Positions 27,126 through 35,455 of a stretch of 64,000 nucleotides of DNA are shown piece by piece. The stretch's first letter is position 1. Each line of letters starts with the position of its first letter. A model generated the notes under the pieces. It ran no database searches. It worked only from the letters and a program-made list of their open reading frames with translations, and was not told the origin of the DNA. The stretch spans positions 1,446,501-1,510,500 of the forward strand of contig NZ_AP024086.1 in the NCBI RefSeq assembly GCF_019703855.1, written 5' to 3'. Origin of the DNA: Desulfomarina profundi (GTDB lineage: Bacteria > Desulfobacterota > Desulfobulbia > Desulfobulbales > Desulfocapsaceae). The translations under genes were made by a program, and so were the position numbers.

Positions 27126-28019
27126 TTGCTATCCTATATTAGAAAATCAGAGAATGGTTACCTCCAGGGGGCGGTTTTCCTCGCTAATTTATTAGTCAGA
27201 CCATTTCTGTATAACTCTGCCCGGAAGAAAAACCAGTTCACTGGAGATGTATATTCCAAGCTCCTGTCTTTTAAACAGTCTGATACACTTTTTATTCTTG
27301 GCAGTGGTGAATCCATTAATGACCTTGATGATCATCAATTTGACGTAATACAACAATGTGATTCCATAGGTTTTAATTTCTGGCTTCTTCATGAGTTTGT
27401 GCCGACATTCTATGTCGCTGAATTTCTTCCGAAGAGCACACGATCGGATTTGCTTTGGAAAAACCTTGCGGCAAGAACGAATGATTATCATAACGTGCCG
27501 ATTGTTTTCAAATACAGTGCTGCTTTCCTGGAACAGAGACTCAACATCCCGAAAAATATCGGGAACTGGTATGTTCTACCTCATCTTTCAATACCTGGCA
27601 ATGGGACCGGGTCGTTTGGGAGATGGCTGAAGTTTCTTGATATGTCAGGAATACTGACAGGCAGAATCGTTGGGGATATTACTCTTTTTCGCCAGGCATC
27701 TCTGAGTTGGATTCTTGTTTTTGCGCTTCGGTTACAGTATAAAAAAATCGTGTTTTGCGGTGTGGATCTGAATTCACCCAATTACTTCTATGATATGCGG
27801 GAGGCTGACACTTTCTCGAGCTCTCTTTTTATTCCTCCCCGCGAATTTTTTTCAGAAGTACATCCAACCAATAACTCCTCTAATTGTAATGGTCACATGC
27901 CAATTTCAAATGTGATAGATGTTTTTGCAGAAAAGATATGTTCAAAACATCACATTGATTTATTTACAGCATCCGAGAAATCAGCTCTGTATCCCGGATT
28001 ACCATTGTATTTGTGGTAA
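27126..28019 (+). CDS. GT42-like sialyltransferase candidate
   Basis: 297 residues, probably from TTG at 27126. Residues 54-63 (TLFILGSGES) followed by INDLDDHQFDVI resemble the nucleotide-binding start of GT42 (CstI/CstII-type) sialyltransferases, which read like GNGPSLKEIDYSRLP. The later KKIVFCGVDLNSPNYFYD matches the IYLSGIDFY block. HPTNNSSNCNGHMPISNVIDVF aligns with the catalytic-His region before the last helices. The protein therefore probably transfers a nonulosonic acid from its CMP form. The same superfamily also contains DUF115-type proteins that act on flagellin or other acceptors, so the call is on fold and context. Base composition is noticeably AT-richer than upstream genes. 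Confidence 0.55.
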   Translation: MLSYIRKSENGYLQGAVFLANLLVRPFLYNSARKKNQFTGDVYSKLLSFKQSDTLFILGSGESINDLDDHQFDVIQQCDSIGFNFWLLHEFVPTFYVAEFLPKSTRSDLLWKNLAARTNDYHNVPIVFKYSAAFLEQRLNIPKNIGNWYVLPHLSIPGNGTGSFGRWLKFLDMSGILTGRIVGDITLFRQASLSWILVFALRLQYKKIVFCGVDLNSPNYFYDMREADTFSSSLFIPPREFFSEVHPTNNSSNCNGHMPISNVIDVFAEKICSKHHIDLFTASEKSALYPGLPLYLW

Positions 28020-28049
28020 TTATCCGTGTAACTCCTTTTTAAATTATTC

Positions 28050-28895
28050 ATGCTATTAAAATCAGATAGGAAAACAAGGGAACATAGAAATAGAAAAAGA
28101 AGACGGGAAATTGAAAAAATTGTCACACAAATAAAACAGTTTCGTGATAATTCCGATAGTTCCGAACCTCACAATATGATTCTCGAATTCGGTTGTGGTA
28201 ACGGATTTCAAATACCGTATTTACAGGAATTGGGACAAGTTTTTTCGACTGATATTTATACCAGTGATGAAATAAGGAGATTGCCCAATCACACGTTTTG
28301 CGTCAGTGATATAAAAAACCTTCCTTATCGCGACGGATCATTTGATATTATTTTTTCAAATCATGTAATAGAACATCTCCCTGATCATGAATCTGCTTTC
28401 AGAGAGTTAAAAAGAATTGCTGCAGGGGATTGCCTCTTTGTTTTTTCTCTTCCGACAAATATCTGGCTCCTGTTATCACTTCCATCGAAATATCTCGGTA
28501 AAATTTCCGCCTTTCTTCAGATAGTTTATAAAAGAAAAGTGAAAGACGGTATCCAGCAGTCATTGGTGAATGATGATAACGCCGAAAGGCTTGAACGGGA
28601 AAGTATGTTAGGTAATTTACCTTCGGAAAAAGACGAAGCAATTACTTTTAAAAAAGCATTTCTACCGCGTGGACATGGTATCTACAAACAATTTGGTCGA
28701 TGTTACAGGTCATTCAGGATAAAAGCCTGGTCAGATTTTTTTAGAAATTTTGGCTTTGAAATTCTTGAAACCACACCTCTTTTACTTTATGGGCCTTCAG
28801 AAAGACCGGTTATACCTACAACAGCAATATTTGAGAGAACGGGAATATGTTCCAGTGTTCTTTTCGTTCTTCAATTGAAAAAAGAAGAAAAGTAA
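28050..28895 (+). CDS. class I SAM-dependent methyltransferase
   Basis: 281 residues. The motifs ILEFGCGNGFQIPYLQE, VFSTDIYTSDE, FCVSDIKNLPYRDGSFDIIFSNHVIEHL and the following LKRIAAGDCLFVFSLP are typical of the Methyltransf_11 group. The N-terminal 45 residues are strongly basic (KSDRKTREHRNRKRRREIEK), which may bring it to a membrane or an acidic glycan. It lies between the sialyltransferase-like gene and the flippase and could methylate a glycan, as known for O-antigen chain-capping or sugar-tailoring enzymes; the target is not deducible. Together with the gene at 24702 it makes two methyltransferases in the run. Confidence 0.8.
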   Translation: MLLKSDRKTREHRNRKRRREIEKIVTQIKQFRDNSDSSEPHNMILEFGCGNGFQIPYLQELGQVFSTDIYTSDEIRRLPNHTFCVSDIKNLPYRDGSFDIIFSNHVIEHLPDHESAFRELKRIAAGDCLFVFSLPTNIWLLLSLPSKYLGKISAFLQIVYKRKVKDGIQQSLVNDDNAERLERESMLGNLPSEKDEAITFKKAFLPRGHGIYKQFGRCYRSFRIKAWSDFFRNFGFEILETTPLLLYGPSERPVIPTTAIFERTGICSSVLFVLQLKKEEK

Positions 28896-28911
28896 AATCC
28901 ATATATCCAGT

Positions 28912-30774
28912 ATGAAGAGAAAAGAAAAATATGATAATAACAGGTCCATTTTCTTTTTAATCTGTAGTCTTTTTGACAGACGGGAAAGAAGAGAGATGTA
29001 CTTTATTTTCATTGCGTTGATTATAAGGGGTGTTTTTGAAATTGTTGGTGTTGCTTCCATAATGCCTTTTATGGCTGTTGTATCAAACAGTGATGTTATC
29101 CAAACTAACCAGTTTCTCAAGTGGGCCTATACATTTTTTAGCTTTGAGACCTCAAGACATTTTCTGCTGGCCCTCGGACTGTTTGCATTTCTGGCTCTGG
29201 TTTTTAATAATCTACTTGCAGCTTTGACAGACTGGTTTCTTATTAAATTCATTCATATGCGCGGACATGTTCTGGCGCAGAGATTATTGGCCGGTTATCT
29301 GAAAAAGCCGTATTCATGGTTCCTGTCAAGGAACACTGCAGATATGGGCGCCAATATTTTGAATGAAGTGGCAAATTATATGAAAGGGGTACTCAGACCT
29401 TTTATTGAAATGCTTGCCAGATCAATTGTATCACTCTTTATTATGGGACTTCTAATAAAAGTAGATCCTTTTCTGGCCCTTGTAGTTTCCCTGACCCTGG
29501 GCGGCGCCTACGGTGTTATTTTTTATTTTGTCAGAAAACGCCTGACACGTGCTGGTAAGGACAGGGTTTATGACAGCCGTCGACAATTCAAATATATCAA
29601 TGAATCTTTGACAGGAATAAAAGATATCAAAGTTCTGGGCAGGGAAAAATATTTTTTTGATTCCTTCTCAAAACATTCCTACCGGGCTAATTATAATCAG
29701 GCCATCTATCAGATTGTTTCTCAATTGCCTCGCTATGCTCTGGAAATGGTAGCATTTGGCGGCATTCTTCTCATTGTCCTTTATTTTATCGCTCTACGCC
29801 AGAATACGGATAATATTATTCCATTGATTGCTCTATATGCCTTCGCCGGCTACAGACTCATGCCGGCCCTCCAGGGAGTCTTCGGCGGCTTGACCTCCTT
29901 GAAATTCAATATACCTGTTTTGCACAGAATACTGGATGCACTCGAGAACGATGTACAAAATGAAAATATCATGGATGAATGGCAGGGAGGAGAAGGGCCC
30001 ATTTTAAACCTGTCTGATACAATTGAAATGAATGATATTGAGTATACTTATCCGGAAGGAGAGAGAAAGGTCTTGGATGGTCTTGACCTGACGATTTCCG
30101 CGAATACTACCGTGGGGCTGGTCGGTACAACCGGTGCCGGAAAAACAACTCTGGTTGATATTCTTCTTGGTCTTTTTCAGCCGGATAAAGGTTCTCTTAC
30201 CATTGACGGTATACCGTTGAAAGAGGAAAACTGCAGACATTGGAGGAATAATGTAGGTTATGTACCGCAGAATATTTTTCTGTGTGATGATACCGTTATA
30301 AATAATATTGCTCTTGGGGTAACACCCGAAAACATAGATTTTTCATCCGTTGAGAAAGCTGCCTGCCTTGCCGATATACATGATTTTATAATGCAAGAAT
30401 TGCCTGAAGGATATAATACGGTGATCGGAGAACGGGGAGTAAGGCTTTCAGGGGGGCAGAGGCAGCGTCTGGGTATCGCCAGGGCAATGTATCATGATCC
30501 GGATGTGATAATTATGGACGAGGCAACCAGTTCTCTGGATGGTGTGACTGAAGACAACATAATAAAGGCGATCCATACACTTTCAAAAAAGAAAACAATC
30601 ATTATGATTGCCCATCGCCTTAAAACACTTCACGAGTGTGATATCATTCATTTCCTGAACGAGGGTAAACTGTATGCCTCGGGATCATATGAAGAGCTGT
30701 TTTCCACGTGCACTCTCTTCAGAGAACTGGCCGAAGCGGGAGGAAGCACCGGCGGGAAAGAAAACCAGTTATGA
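28912..30774 (+). CDS. ABC transporter, fused permease/ATPase (PglK/MsbA-like flippase)
   Basis: 620 residues. The first about 340 residues are hydrophobic with six predicted membrane segments (starting MYFIFIALIIRGVFEIVGV). The ATPase part has Walker A GTTGAGKTT, Q-loop YVPQNIF, signature LSGGQRQRLG, Walker B VIIMDEATSSLD and the H-loop IMIAHRL. This is a homodimeric half-transporter of the lipid or lipid-linked-oligosaccharide exporter class; PglK is the closest named type by feel. It probably flips the completed lipid-linked glycan across the inner membrane. The stop overlaps the start of the next gene (ATGA). Confidence 0.87.
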   Translation: MKRKEKYDNNRSIFFLICSLFDRRERREMYFIFIALIIRGVFEIVGVASIMPFMAVVSNSDVIQTNQFLKWAYTFFSFETSRHFLLALGLFAFLALVFNNLLAALTDWFLIKFIHMRGHVLAQRLLAGYLKKPYSWFLSRNTADMGANILNEVANYMKGVLRPFIEMLARSIVSLFIMGLLIKVDPFLALVVSLTLGGAYGVIFYFVRKRLTRAGKDRVYDSRRQFKYINESLTGIKDIKVLGREKYFFDSFSKHSYRANYNQAIYQIVSQLPRYALEMVAFGGILLIVLYFIALRQNTDNIIPLIALYAFAGYRLMPALQGVFGGLTSLKFNIPVLHRILDALENDVQNENIMDEWQGGEGPILNLSDTIEMNDIEYTYPEGERKVLDGLDLTISANTTVGLVGTTGAGKTTLVDILLGLFQPDKGSLTIDGIPLKEENCRHWRNNVGYVPQNIFLCDDTVINNIALGVTPENIDFSSVEKAACLADIHDFIMQELPEGYNTVIGERGVRLSGGQRQRLGIARAMYHDPDVIIMDEATSSLDGVTEDNIIKAIHTLSKKKTIIMIAHRLKTLHECDIIHFLNEGKLYASGSYEELFSTCTLFRELAEAGGSTGGKENQL

Positions 30775-31865
30775 ACTATTTTGTAATACGTCTGCCGCTT
30801 ACCTATATCAACGCTGTTGAGGCACGTCATTTTTTCAGGATTTCATCTGAAGACAGTATTCTGATTATTCTGTATCAGAACGAGCAGAGTGTGGATATAC
30901 GTCAGATCAAAAAAATTCTTGTTGAAGGTGAATGGAAGAAAATATACTGGCTTCCTTATAATGTCGATGCCTGTCTGGCTGACTCTGAAAAGGGTCTTGA
31001 AACAAATCTCTTCTTGAAGTTCTGGTCCCGACAAAAAGCAATTCGATCATTTATCAAAGATTATAAAGACACTCTGAAAAAACAGGAGAAAGCCGATAGA
31101 ATTTTTATCGGTGATGCCACAATTGCATCCATGCGACATATAGTCAACAGTCTGGAGCCATCAGAGACCGTAGTTATAGATGAAGGGTCAAAGGTATATT
31201 TTAATTATACTCGATATATCGATGGGATGGATGAAAACATTAAAAACAGGATCAATAAGATTTACCTGAAAAATTGCATAGCAGAAAAAGTGTTCGGGTA
31301 TCGGATGAGGGAACTTGAGGAGATCTCCTTTTTTTCCGCATGGGATCTGAAGCCTCACCGAAAAGTGCAGGTGTATAAAAACAATTTTACATACCTTGGC
31401 AGACGATTGAGGGATTTACAAAGAACCGAGGAAGTATACTTTCTTGGAGCTCCTCTTGTTGATCATAAACGGTTTGATACTGATGTTTATTACAATTATC
31501 TCTTAAGAATAAAAAACTATTTTTCAGACAGGCCTGTATTGTATATCCCGCATCGTGATGAAACTGAACCGCATCTTAACCGGGTAAGGCAGGAAACAGG
31601 TTTCGAAATTGCTCGCTTTGATTTACCCATAGAATATAAGATATGCGTAGATGGTCCGGTACCCCACATCCTTGCAGGATTTCTGTCTTCGGCATTGCAG
31701 ACGTGTGATAAAATTTTTAATGGTTATGTGGAAGTTATATCGTTTTATATTGAAAACTACCATTTTCAATGGCAGAGACATGAATACGAGGAACAGTATA
31801 ATTATTTGAAATCACGTCAAACAGCAAGTTTCAAGGTTATTTCACCCCCTGAATTCACAGCATGA
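30771..31865 (+). CDS. GT52-like (GT-B) sialyltransferase candidate
   Basis: 364 residues from the ATG at 30771 (overlapping the flippase stop). The sequence VIDEGSKVYFNY contains the Asp/Glu-rich D-E-G motif (137-139). LYIPHRDE (258-264) supplies the His-containing second motif, and RFDLPIEYKICVDG with HILAGFLSSAL (about 299-309) matches the C-terminal block of GT52 lipooligosaccharide sialyltransferases. These motifs are shared by bacterial GT-B sialyltransferases (GT38, 52, 80). It likely attaches one of the CMP-nonulosonates to an acceptor sugar. A second candidate of a different fold (GT42-like) is at 27126, so two linkages or two sugars are plausible. Confidence 0.65.
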   Translation: MNYFVIRLPLTYINAVEARHFFRISSEDSILIILYQNEQSVDIRQIKKILVEGEWKKIYWLPYNVDACLADSEKGLETNLFLKFWSRQKAIRSFIKDYKDTLKKQEKADRIFIGDATIASMRHIVNSLEPSETVVIDEGSKVYFNYTRYIDGMDENIKNRINKIYLKNCIAEKVFGYRMRELEEISFFSAWDLKPHRKVQVYKNNFTYLGRRLRDLQRTEEVYFLGAPLVDHKRFDTDVYYNYLLRIKNYFSDRPVLYIPHRDETEPHLNRVRQETGFEIARFDLPIEYKICVDGPVPHILAGFLSSALQTCDKIFNGYVEVISFYIENYHFQWQRHEYEEQYNYLKSRQTASFKVISPPEFTA

Positions 31866-34747
31866 CAGCATATTCAATGAAAATCATTTTAAGAAAGACA
31901 ATCTTTTCCGGACATACTGGTTACAAAAAGAATATTTTATTCACCATTTTAATATTCATCTTCTTATTTCAAAAGGTATCATTGGCTGAAACAGGTGACA
32001 TGACCTGTTTTCAGGAAAAATGGCCATACGAACTCAGTGATATATCACCTGATCCTGAACTGATACGTGGGCACCTTGAAAATGGAATGCGATATATTAT
32101 CAAGGAAAACCACGAACCCGAAAAGCGTGTGGCACTTTATCTTGACGTGCAGGCCGGTTCCCTGAATGAGAAGGAAAACCAGAGGGGCATTGCCCATTTC
32201 CTTGAACATATGATGTTCAATGGTTCATTACATTTCCCCCCCGGATCGCTGGTCAGTTATTTCCAGGAAATTGGTATGAACTATGGCGGGGACGCCAACG
32301 CACATACTGGTTACAGTGAGACAGTGTATAATCTTGTGCTTCCTGACGGAAGGATACAGGATCTTGAAAAAGGACTCCTTGTTCTTGCAGACTATGCCCG
32401 GGGCGCGCTCCTGCCGGAAAATGAAATAAACAGAGAGCGAGGCGTTATTTTGGCTGAAAAGAGGGCCAGGGACTCTGCCCTTTATAGAACTCATATTGCC
32501 AGTACATCATTTGCCTTTCGAGGCACAAGAATTCCTGAGCGAACAATAATTGGCAAAGAAGAGATACTTAAAACTGCAGGCAGATCGGTTTTGAAATCAT
32601 ATTACGACTCATGGTACAGACCTGAAAACATGGTTCTTGTTGTCGTCGGGGACATCGATCCTGGGAAGGCGCGGCAGAGCATAGAAAAACTCTTTTCTTC
32701 TTTGCGTGCTGCAGGGAAAAAACCTGTCTGCCCTGATTTCGGTCATCTGCAGCACAGGGGAGATGAATTTTTTTATTATTATGAGCCTGAACTGGCCAAA
32801 ACAAATGTTTCCATTGAATCCTTATGGGATAAAACTCCCCGCAATGATTCAATTGCTCTTGAAACCCAGGAAATAAAACGCTTCATAGCTGCCATGATAA
32901 TACGATACCGTCTGCAGAAAATCCTGGAAAAACCAGATGCACCCTATACAGGAGCAGGATTTTACTATGGCGATCTTGAGGGCCGAATCGGCTATGGTTC
33001 AATATCAGCTCAGACCGATGGATCACATTGGCGGGAAACTCTGGCGTTACTCAACAAAACTCTCAGACAGGCGCTTCAGTTCGGATTTTATGAACATGAG
33101 CTTGAAAGAGCCAGAAAAGAGATACTTGCCGGTTTTGATGCGGCAGTCTTGCAGGAAAAGAACGAAGATTCCAGGTTTATTGCCCGTAAAATCATCCGCC
33201 ATATCAACAGCAACCGGGTCCTCCAGTCAGCAGAGCAGGAGAGAGATCTCTTTGGCCCGATAGTGAAAGATTTTTCACTGAGTGATATTTATCAGGAGTT
33301 TAAAAAAATATGGGATCATGACAGCAGGCTGATTTCAGTAACCGGTGATGTCAAGCTTGAAAAAGGAAAAAAGGAAATCAAAGCAGTCTATCAGGATTGC
33401 CTGAAGCAGCCAATAACTATCTTTAAAGATAACAAAAAAGGTGAATTCCCTTATTTGGAAACACCGGAATCAACCACTCCCTTCAAACAGGTTTTCAATT
33501 CCCCTGAGCTGGGTGTTGAAGTTATTCGATTTGAGAATGGTACAGTTCTTAATTTGAAAAAAACCGATTTTCGGAAAAATGAAATTCAGGTGACAGTCAG
33601 TTTCGGGACAGGAGAGCTGGATGAGCCGCAGCCTGGCATGTCAATGATTGCTGAGGACGTGATCAATGAATCCGGAACAGGTAAATTCAGTAAATCTGAA
33701 CTGAATGAAATACTTGCCGGAAGCACCGTGGAGCTCGGTTTCAGTATTCAGGAGTCCTCTTTTCTCTGGCAGGGCAGTTCCCTGACTAAGGACTTTGATG
33801 TTCTTCTCGAATCAATTTACAGTCATGTATTTGATATAACAGCAAGAAAAACAGTCTTCGAATCGGTTATGATCGATGTCGAGCAAATGTATAAAAAACT
33901 GGAGCAGGATGTTGACGGAGCGGTCCCCCTGAAGATACTTCCATTTCTGGCGAATGGAAATCCTCATTTTGGTTTGCCTCCTCGGGAATCAGTTCTCAAA
34001 ATTGATTTCCCAGAACTTTCAGCATGGGTTAATACCCTTATTCCTGAAAATGATCTTGAAATTTCCATAGTTGGTGATTTTGACAGAAAAGAAGTCATTA
34101 AGGGGATTCGGAAATATTTTTCCGGATTGAAGCTTTTTCCCCACAATACTCCAGAGGTTGAGAGAATTTCTTTCCCGAAAGGGAAAAAAAAGGAGATCAA
34201 GGTTCAGACTTCCATCGGGAAATCAGTTATTCTTGTTGCCTGGTTGACTGAAGATTTCTGGGAGATTAGCAGGACCAGAAAATTTCACCTTCTTGCTTCC
34301 GTTATTGAAGATCGGCTGCGAAAGGTATTGCGGGAAAAAATGGGTGCTACTTATTCGCCGGAGGCGTTCAGCACTAACAGCAGAACATACAGGGATTATG
34401 GTTTTCTTGCAGTCCATGTGACTGTAGAGCCTGGCAGAGAAGAAATGATCGAAAAGGAAATTTTCAGAATTGCAAAAGAGCTTCGGGATAATGGTGTGAC
34501 AGATGAAGAGCTTGAAAGAGCAAGAAAGCCCCTGCTGACCTCAATAAGGGACAGTCTTGAAAATAACAGCTATTGGCTTTATTCGGTTCTACTACGATCT
34601 TCGATCCATCGGGAACAGCTGGACTGGCCTCTGACCATTGAAAATGAGTATGCAAACATTAAAAAAGAGGAACTTGATATACTGGTAAAAAAATATCTGA
34701 CAGAAGGAAGGGCTGCTGTGGGAGTAGCCAGACCGGTAGAGAAGTAG
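31862..34747 (+). CDS. M16 (insulinase/pitrilysin) family zinc protease, secreted
   Basis: 961 residues. A hydrophobic segment at about residues 23-42 (ILFTILIFIFLFQKV, ending SLAETGD) looks like a signal peptide. The inverted zinc motif HFLEHMMFNG (HxxEH at 112-116) is followed by the expected later Glu within ERGVILAEKRARDS. C-terminal repeats GVTDEELERARKPLLTS fit the second inactive M16 half. The protein is probably periplasmic and degrades peptides or processes exported proteins. Its ATG overlaps the sialyltransferase-like stop by 4 bp, so it is co-translated with a glycan gene, an unusual partner. It is the last gene before a PilZ gene with its own ribosome site. Confidence 0.87.
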   Translation: MTAYSMKIILRKTIFSGHTGYKKNILFTILIFIFLFQKVSLAETGDMTCFQEKWPYELSDISPDPELIRGHLENGMRYIIKENHEPEKRVALYLDVQAGSLNEKENQRGIAHFLEHMMFNGSLHFPPGSLVSYFQEIGMNYGGDANAHTGYSETVYNLVLPDGRIQDLEKGLLVLADYARGALLPENEINRERGVILAEKRARDSALYRTHIASTSFAFRGTRIPERTIIGKEEILKTAGRSVLKSYYDSWYRPENMVLVVVGDIDPGKARQSIEKLFSSLRAAGKKPVCPDFGHLQHRGDEFFYYYEPELAKTNVSIESLWDKTPRNDSIALETQEIKRFIAAMIIRYRLQKILEKPDAPYTGAGFYYGDLEGRIGYGSISAQTDGSHWRETLALLNKTLRQALQFGFYEHELERARKEILAGFDAAVLQEKNEDSRFIARKIIRHINSNRVLQSAEQERDLFGPIVKDFSLSDIYQEFKKIWDHDSRLISVTGDVKLEKGKKEIKAVYQDCLKQPITIFKDNKKGEFPYLETPESTTPFKQVFNSPELGVEVIRFENGTVLNLKKTDFRKNEIQVTVSFGTGELDEPQPGMSMIAEDVINESGTGKFSKSELNEILAGSTVELGFSIQESSFLWQGSSLTKDFDVLLESIYSHVFDITARKTVFESVMIDVEQMYKKLEQDVDGAVPLKILPFLANGNPHFGLPPRESVLKIDFPELSAWVNTLIPENDLEISIVGDFDRKEVIKGIRKYFSGLKLFPHNTPEVERISFPKGKKKEIKVQTSIGKSVILVAWLTEDFWEISRTRKFHLLASVIEDRLRKVLREKMGATYSPEAFSTNSRTYRDYGFLAVHVTVEPGREEMIEKEIFRIAKELRDNGVTDEELERARKPLLTSIRDSLENNSYWLYSVLLRSSIHREQLDWPLTIENEYANIKKEELDILVKKYLTEGRAAVGVARPVEK

Positions 34748-34871
34748 TCTGTTGAACAAAATCAAACTGGAGCACCTTATTTTATTTGATTTTTCTGGAA
34801 ATGTGTGCATAATTAAGAGAGTGAGTTACAAGTTTTTTCCAGCCCATAACTGCTTGACCCGGAGGAAAACC

Positions 34872-35276
34872 ATGGACAGAATGGAAACGGTCCTGAAAAA
34901 ACACTCTTTTGCCGGATTTCTTGGGAAAGTGAAACGAAGAAATACCAGGACACGTGTACAGGGATTCGTTGGGGATATTGCTGTAGGTTCATCAGTAATT
35001 TGTGGAGATGTGGCTGACATCTCATGCAGTGGTATTAAAATGACGGCGTTGCCGGAAAATTTTTCTGCAGTAAAACACATCTATACAACTGTTGTCTCCG
35101 GTGATGGTAAGCATTATAAATTACTTGTTAAACCATGCTGGAAAAAAAGAAATGCAGATGGTGATGTTGAAATCGGGTTTAAAATTATGGATGCACCATT
35201 GGAGTGGGTCGATCTTACCCTGAATATAAGTTCCGGTGTTGACGATTCAAGGGAGGAGTTAGGCTTTCACGCGTAG
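34872..35276 (+). CDS. PilZ-domain protein
   Basis: 134 residues from the ATG at 34872, chosen because GGAGG lies 7 bp before it; an in-frame reading upstream is possible but unsupported. The sequence KRRNTRTRVQG supplies the RxxxR motif, and DISCSGIKM, about 25-30 residues later, the D/NxSxxG motif of PilZ, which together bind cyclic di-GMP. The C-terminal VEIGFKIMDAPLEWVDL is the last strand and helix. It may regulate glycan export or motility in response to c-di-GMP; no partner is evident. A strong terminator follows. Confidence 0.8.
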   Translation: MDRMETVLKKHSFAGFLGKVKRRNTRTRVQGFVGDIAVGSSVICGDVADISCSGIKMTALPENFSAVKHIYTTVVSGDGKHYKLLVKPCWKKRNADGDVEIGFKIMDAPLEWVDLTLNISSGVDDSREELGFHA

Positions 35277-35313
35277 CTGATACTGGAAATAGGGTTTTAT
35301 TTTTAATCAGTTT

Positions 35314-35352
35314 GAAGGGCGCAGAATTATTTAATTCTACGCCCTTTTTCTT
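35314..35352 (+). terminator. rho-independent terminator after the PilZ gene
   Basis: AAGGGCGCAGAATTA and TAATTCTACGCCCTT form an almost perfect stem with a tiny loop, followed by TTTTTC. It lies between the PilZ stop (35276) and the convergent sppA stop (35444) and may serve both strands because of the A-rich 5' side. Confidence 0.85.
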
Positions 35353-35354
35353 TG

Positions 35355-35455
35355 GGAATCCTGCCTCGGCAGGTATTTCTGCCGCAGACGGGTTTTTCAT
35401 TACTCTGTTGCGCCCAGAGGCCATAAATAGTTGCCCCCCTGGTCTACAGTGCCAG
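35355..35455. repeat. dispersed hairpin repeat R3, copy 1
   Basis: Sequence beginning AATCCTGCCTCGGCAGG and continuing TTCTGCCGCAGACGGG, then TTTTTCATTACTCTGTTG and CCATAAATAGT. Closely related stretches occur at 63322-63426 and 47751-47822, and a shortened version at 45861-45897. The arms AATCC/GGGTTTT and CCTGCC/GGCAGG fold into hairpins. It overlaps the 3' end of sppA. Confidence 0.6.
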
